Source: Gammaproteobacteria bacterium (GTDB lineage Bacteria > Pseudomonadota > Gammaproteobacteria > Poriferisulfidales > Poriferisulfidaceae). Taken from it: DNA of 9,903 bases. A program made the position numbers and the translations under genes. Location: assembly GCA_007571105.1 (NCBI GenBank), contig RKRZ01000029.1, positions 1 to 9,903 on the forward strand. Direction: 5' to 3'. Position 1 is the first letter of the stretch; the number at the start of each line of letters is the position of its first letter. Under the pieces are notes generated by a model. It had not been told where the DNA came from. It saw nothing but the letters and a program-made list of their open reading frames with translations, and searched no databases. Shown piece after piece: positions 6,748-9,903 of the stretch.

Positions 6748-7776
6748 ATGCCGCGCTTCAGTGCGGCAGACTACGATTACAACCTGCCTCCGGGGCGTAT
6801 TGCACAACAGCCGTTGCCTGACCGGGCAGGGGCTCGCATGCTGTTTGTGGACCGCGTGAGCGGGGAGCGCAGGGATTGTGTGGTTCGCGACCTTCCTCAA
6901 TTTCTGACCTCGGATGATCTGTTGGTTTTCAACGATACGCGCGTTATTCCGGCACGACTCTATGGGCAAAAAACCACCGGCGGCAAAGTGGAGATATTGC
7001 TTGAGCGTATTCTGTCGCCGCGTCGGATTCTGGCGCAACTGCGCTGCAATCATCCGCCTGCCTCTGGGAGTGAGTTGGTGCTGCAGGATGAGGTCAGAGT
7101 GCAGGTGGAGAATCGGGAAGGACAATTTTGGATGCTGGGGCTTGCAGAAGGTCAGAACGTGGCGGAATTGTTAGAGAAACAGGGAGAGACACCCTTGCCA
7201 CCCTATATTCGTCGCGCTCCCAATGATGAAGATCGGGAGCGTTATCAGACAATTTATGCACGGGAGGCTGGAGCTGTGGCAGCGCCGACAGCGGGGCTGC
7301 ATTTCGATCCGGAGCTGATCGAGCAGTTAACGCAGGCCGGTGTGGGGCAGGTGTTTGTGACGCTGCATGTAGGTGCGGGGACATTCCGGCCGATCAAGGA
7401 TGCAGATATTCGGAAACATCAGATACATGCGGAGTATGTGACGGTGAATGAGCTTGTTTGTGAGCAAGTTCGCCAGACAAAGGCGAGAGGCGGGCGCGTC
7501 ATTGCCGTGGGGACAACTTCTGTTCGGGCGCTGGAGTCGGCTGCGGAAGGGGGGCAAATTCAGTCATTCCAGGGAGATACCCAACTTTATCTGTATCCCG
7601 GGCAGTCGTTTAAGGTGGTAGATGGGATGCTAACGAATTTTCATCTGCCAAAATCCTCATTGTTGGTTTTGGTTTGTGCCTTTGCCGGCCGGACGCAGAC
7701 ACTGGCTGCTTATCAGCACGCCATAGAGGAGAATTACCGCTTCTACAGTTACGGCGATGCCATGTTGATTCTTTAG
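6748..7776 (+). CDS. queA: S-adenosylmethionine:tRNA ribosyltransferase-isomerase QueA
   Basis: QueA moves the ribosyl part of S-adenosylmethionine onto preQ1 at tRNA position 34 to form epoxyqueuosine, the step after Tgt in queuosine synthesis. The product is 342 residues (356 in E. coli). The frame is open upstream to an ATG at 6700, but that lies inside purA; the start at 6748 gives MPRFSAADYDYNLPPGRIAQQPLP, matching the family's DFSFELPESLIA opening. Seen in order: LVFNDTRVIPARLYG, GGKVEILLER, PLPPYIRR, GAVAAPTAGLHFD, VTLHVGAGTFRPI, IHAEY, VIAVGTTSVRALES, TNFHLPKSSLLVLV and YRFYSYGDAMLI. The protein ends right after this last motif, without the dozen extra residues of the E. coli enzyme. 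Ribosome binding site is weak; coupling to purA (four-base gap) and to tgt (two-base gap) is likely. Confidence 0.97.
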   Translation: MPRFSAADYDYNLPPGRIAQQPLPDRAGARMLFVDRVSGERRDCVVRDLPQFLTSDDLLVFNDTRVIPARLYGQKTTGGKVEILLERILSPRRILAQLRCNHPPASGSELVLQDEVRVQVENREGQFWMLGLAEGQNVAELLEKQGETPLPPYIRRAPNDEDRERYQTIYAREAGAVAAPTAGLHFDPELIEQLTQAGVGQVFVTLHVGAGTFRPIKDADIRKHQIHAEYVTVNELVCEQVRQTKARGGRVIAVGTTSVRALESAAEGGQIQSFQGDTQLYLYPGQSFKVVDGMLTNFHLPKSSLLVLVCAFAGRTQTLAAYQHAIEENYRFYSYGDAMLIL

Positions 7777-7778
7777 CG

Positions 7779-8888
7779 ATGGAATTCACGCTGACCCATG
7801 CCTCCGGTGCCGCACGACGGGGCATTTTGAAGTTTTCCCGAGGGGATGTACAAACGCCGGCTTTTATGCCGGTGGGAACCCATGGTGCAGTTCGCGCAAT
7901 CACCCCAGAGGAATTGCGTGCGTGTGGCGTCGAGATGATTTTGGGCAATACCTTTCATCTTATGTTGCGCCCCGGGGAGGAAATTGTTCAGCAGCATGGT
8001 GGACTGCACGAATTCATGCACTGGTCGGGGCCCATCTTGACTGATTCCGGAGGCTATCAGGTTTTCAGTTTGTCGCCGATGCGAAAAATCACGGATGCCG
8101 GCGTACAGTTTCAATCTCCCATCAACGGCGACACGGTGGAACTGACCCCGGAACGTGCTATTGCAGTGCAACATGCACTGGGGCCGGATGTAATGATGGT
8201 GTTGGACGAATGTACGCCGCACCCGGCGACAGAGCAGCAAGTGCGGGATTCAATGGAATTGTCGTTGCGTTGGGCAAAACGTTGTCGCGAAGCGCATGGA
8301 TCGCACGACAATGCTTTATTTGGAATTGCTCAAGGAGGCATGGTTTCGGAGTTGCGCCTGGAATGCCAGGAGTGTTTGGAAGAGATTGGGTTTGATGGTT
8401 ATGCCGTTGGGGGATTGTCGGTTGGCGAAAGTGCTGAAGAACGTGAACGGGTTCTGGAAGTCATCGGACCGAAAATGCCTGTAGATAAGCCGCGGTATCT
8501 GATGGGGGTGGGGCGCCCGACAGACATTCTCGCGGCGGTCGGTTATGGCATGGACATGTTTGACTGCGTGATACCAACCCGCCACGCACGAAACGGACAT
8601 CTGTTTACCTGGAAGGGCGAAGTGCGCATTCGAAATCAGCGTTATGCCCAGGACACGCAGCCGATTGATTCGGATTGCGACTGCTATACCTGTCAGCATT
8701 ATTCACGCGCTTATCTGCGCCATCTGGATCAGTCCCGAGAGATTCTGTTCTCTCGCTTGGCATCGGTCCATAATCTCTATTTCTATCAATCTCTTATGAA
8801 AGAAATCAGAGTCTCTATAGAGGAGGATCGATACCCTGAAATGGTGCGGCGGACAGTAGAGACGTATCAAGAAGAGGAAGGAGAATAA
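7779..8888 (+). CDS. tgt: tRNA-guanine transglycosylase Tgt
   Basis: Tgt swaps guanine 34 for preQ1 in tRNAs with GUN anticodons (Asp, Asn, His, Tyr), the first tRNA-bound step of queuosine formation. The product is 369 residues (375 in E. coli). The start at 7779 gives MEFTLTHASGAARRGIL, as expected. Key residues are present: Asp89 in LTDSGGYQVFSL, the substrate pocket GIAQGG and GLSVGE, and MDMFDCVIPTRHARNGH whose FDC aspartate (Asp262) is the likely nucleophile. The zinc site is Cys300, Cys302 and Cys305 in DCDCYTCQHYSRAYL, with His331 in SVHNLYFYQ. It begins two bases after the queA stop with no clear ribosome binding site. Its last 22 bases overlap the end of the DUF192 gene on the other strand. 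In E. coli yajC follows directly; here the DUF192 gene stands between them. Confidence 0.98.
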   Translation: MEFTLTHASGAARRGILKFSRGDVQTPAFMPVGTHGAVRAITPEELRACGVEMILGNTFHLMLRPGEEIVQQHGGLHEFMHWSGPILTDSGGYQVFSLSPMRKITDAGVQFQSPINGDTVELTPERAIAVQHALGPDVMMVLDECTPHPATEQQVRDSMELSLRWAKRCREAHGSHDNALFGIAQGGMVSELRLECQECLEEIGFDGYAVGGLSVGESAEERERVLEVIGPKMPVDKPRYLMGVGRPTDILAAVGYGMDMFDCVIPTRHARNGHLFTWKGEVRIRNQRYAQDTQPIDSDCDCYTCQHYSRAYLRHLDQSREILFSRLASVHNLYFYQSLMKEIRVSIEEDRYPEMVRRTVETYQEEEGE

Positions 8889-9391
8889 TTGGCAGGGGGC
8901 AAGTTTTCAATTCGATCATGGCGACGGATGCCCAGCTTGCGGGTGATGCCAGCACGCAATTCGAGTACATATTGGGTTGTATTCGGGCCAATGATCTGCC
9001 GGGTGGAATAAGGAATGGTGTTGCGGGCAATATGCTGAATGGTTCCGTCTGAGTCCACAAACAGCATGTCCAGAGAAAGCGGGGTGTTTTTCATCCACAT
9101 GGCGCGGGTTTGAGGTTGCTCATAGACAAACAGCATTCCGGTGTTCTCTGCAAGGGTTTCTCGAAACATGAGTCCTTGCCTCTGCTTTTTATGAGTCAGC
9201 GCCAGTTCGACGGTGAAGTGATGTGTCTGCTCCGATGTGATGATTCGTAAAGGCCAGTCTGCCGCAGATTCACTGGTATCGTCGGAAATCCAGGCGAACG
9301 CGATGAGACCCGCTGCAGCCAGCAGGAAGAGAAATGCGATTCCTCGGAAGGATTTGACGGGGCGTTTGGGTGATGCAGCCGAAGAAGACAT
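8867..9391 (-). CDS. DUF192 family membrane-anchored protein
   Basis: The product is 174 residues from the ATG at 9391. A basic N terminus (SPKRPVKSFRG) is followed by a hydrophobic segment at about residues 17-35, a signal anchor or uncleaved signal that would place the rest in the periplasm. The remainder is a DUF192 domain (about residues 56-165): HFTVELALTHKKQRQGLMFRE, GMLFVYE, MWMKNTPLSLDMLFVD, YVLELRAG and LGIRRHDRI. The family's biochemical role is not established to my knowledge. An upstream in-frame ATG at 9490 would add 33 residues, but these precede the expected basic-hydrophobic leader and look unlike a protein terminus; 9391 is preferred although neither start has a good ribosome binding site. 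It converges on tgt with a 22-base overlap and is divergent from yajC, so it breaks up the usual tgt-yajC pair. Confidence 0.9.
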   Translation of the reverse strand: MSSSAASPKRPVKSFRGIAFLFLLAAAGLIAFAWISDDTSESAADWPLRIITSEQTHHFTVELALTHKKQRQGLMFRETLAENTGMLFVYEQPQTRAMWMKNTPLSLDMLFVDSDGTIQHIARNTIPYSTRQIIGPNTTQYVLELRAGITRKLGIRRHDRIENLPPANYSPSSS

Positions 9392-9507
9392 TGTGCGGTC
9401 AAGTTTACTGTGTGCGTGCAGGGAAGTCTTTGGGCAAACAAGCCTTGATTTAGGTTTAAAACGAGACGAGGAATGTGGTCTGGAATGCATGTTCCAAGGC
9501 TCGTCTG

Positions 9508-9516
9508 TGGCATAAT
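9508..9516 (+). promoter_or_regulatory. Likely extended -10 promoter for yajC
   Basis: TGG directly followed by CATAAT (9511-9516) gives an extended -10 with five of six consensus bases. No convincing -35 lies 16-18 bases upstream. Transcription would begin near 9523, leaving a leader of about 24 bases before the GTG at 9547. A separate promoter is needed here because the gene upstream of yajC runs the other way. The rest of the 155-base divergent region (9392-9546) shows no clear promoter for the DUF192 gene and no RNA gene that I can recognise. Confidence 0.5.
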
Positions 9517-9546
9517 GCGCCCGTCCATTCTGCTTCGAGTTTTATC

Positions 9547-9876
9547 GTGATTTTCATTGACGACGCGCTGGCTCAAGATGCTGCAGCCGGAGCGATGAGT
9601 GGGACTTCCATGTTCGTCATGATCGGGATATTTTTCCTGATTATGTACTTTATGATCATCCGCCCGCAAAACAAGCGCGTCAAGGAACACCGCGCGCTGG
9701 TGGACGCTTTGCAAAAAGGCGATGAGGTCTCAGTCAGTGGTGGTTTGATGGGGCGCATCACGCATATCGGGCAGACGTCTGTGCGGCTTGAAATTGCGGA
9801 CGGAGTAGAAGTTCGGGTGCGTAAGGACTCGGTCAACAATGTTCTGCCAAAAGGATCGCTGGCAAAAAGTGACTGA
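9547..9876 (+). CDS. yajC: Preprotein translocase accessory subunit YajC
   Basis: YajC is a small inner-membrane protein that associates with SecD-SecF and the SecYEG translocon. The product is 109 residues (110 in E. coli). The start is taken as GTG at 9547, giving MIFIDDALAQDAAAG, which lines up with the E. coli opening MSFFISDAVAA; an ATG in frame at 9475 would add 24 residues with no family resemblance and would precede the likely promoter. A short periplasmic start is followed by one membrane segment (about residues 22-38) ending IIRPQNKRVKEH, the family's signature, then KGDEVSVSGGLMGRI and VLPKGSL near the C terminus. The ribosome binding site is weak. secD and secF normally follow and would be expected just past the right edge. 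Confidence 0.95.
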   Translation: MIFIDDALAQDAAAGAMSGTSMFVMIGIFFLIMYFMIIRPQNKRVKEHRALVDALQKGDEVSVSGGLMGRITHIGQTSVRLEIADGVEVRVRKDSVNNVLPKGSLAKSD

Positions 9877-9877
9877 A

Positions 9878-9892
9878 AGCGCTCCGGGCGCT
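9878..9892 (+). other. Small inverted repeat after yajC
   Basis: AGCGC and GCGCT form a five-pair GC-rich stem around a five-base loop directly after the yajC stop. No run of T follows before the window ends, so this is not a classical terminator. It may be an intercistronic hairpin before secD or a chance palindrome in GC-rich sequence. Confidence 0.3.
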
Positions 9893-9903
9893 GAGTATTA
9901 ATC

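Noticed and set aside
8813..8822. CTCTATAGAG palindrome near the end of tgt, considered as a terminator or operator.
   Set aside because: Ten bases of symmetry with no loop and no T run is common by chance and it lies within conserved coding sequence.
9392..9490. 33-residue N-terminal extension of the DUF192 protein from the ATG at 9490.
   Set aside because: The inner start at 9391 puts the basic residues and hydrophobic segment at the N terminus as expected for an exported protein; the extension would also run close to the likely yajC promoter.

Overview
This window is one dense block of housekeeping genes, almost all on the + strand. The gene order and protein types point to a free-living gammaproteobacterium of moderate-to-high GC. 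I cannot name the genus from sequence alone. From left to right it holds the 3' part of miaA, then hflX, hflK, hflC, a small DUF2065 membrane protein, hisZ, purA, queA and tgt. A DUF192 gene on the minus strand overlaps the end of tgt, and yajC follows on the + strand near the right edge.

Positions 2-6743 follow the known proteobacterial cluster miaA-(hfq)-hflX-hflK-hflC-DUF2065-hisZ-purA, with one clear departure: hfq is missing. Only 51 bases separate miaA from hflX and they hold no Hfq remnant. The genes are very tightly packed. DUF2065/hisZ and hisZ/purA each overlap by an ATGA, hflK/hflC are separated by one base, and purA/queA by four. Few starts have a strong Shine-Dalgarno sequence (hflX and hflC are the best), which suggests translational coupling. 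HisZ implies that the organism uses a short-form HisG.

Positions 6748-9876 hold the queA-tgt-yajC module, normally followed by secD-secF. In E. coli this module lies far from purA, so here two conserved operons appear to be joined end to end. The result places miaA (i6A37) and queA/tgt (queuosine at position 34), all anticodon-loop modification genes, on one strand. Between tgt and yajC a DUF192 gene sits in the opposite direction, separating yajC from tgt and probably leaving yajC to use its own promoter at about 9508-9516.

I found no tRNA or rRNA gene, CRISPR array, insertion sequence or prophage, and nothing that looks like a wholly new system. The points most worth a second look are the missing hfq, an unusual 18-residue stretch inside the SPFH domain of HflK, the purA-queA junction, the inverted DUF192 gene, and an 18-bp perfect palindrome inside miaA.
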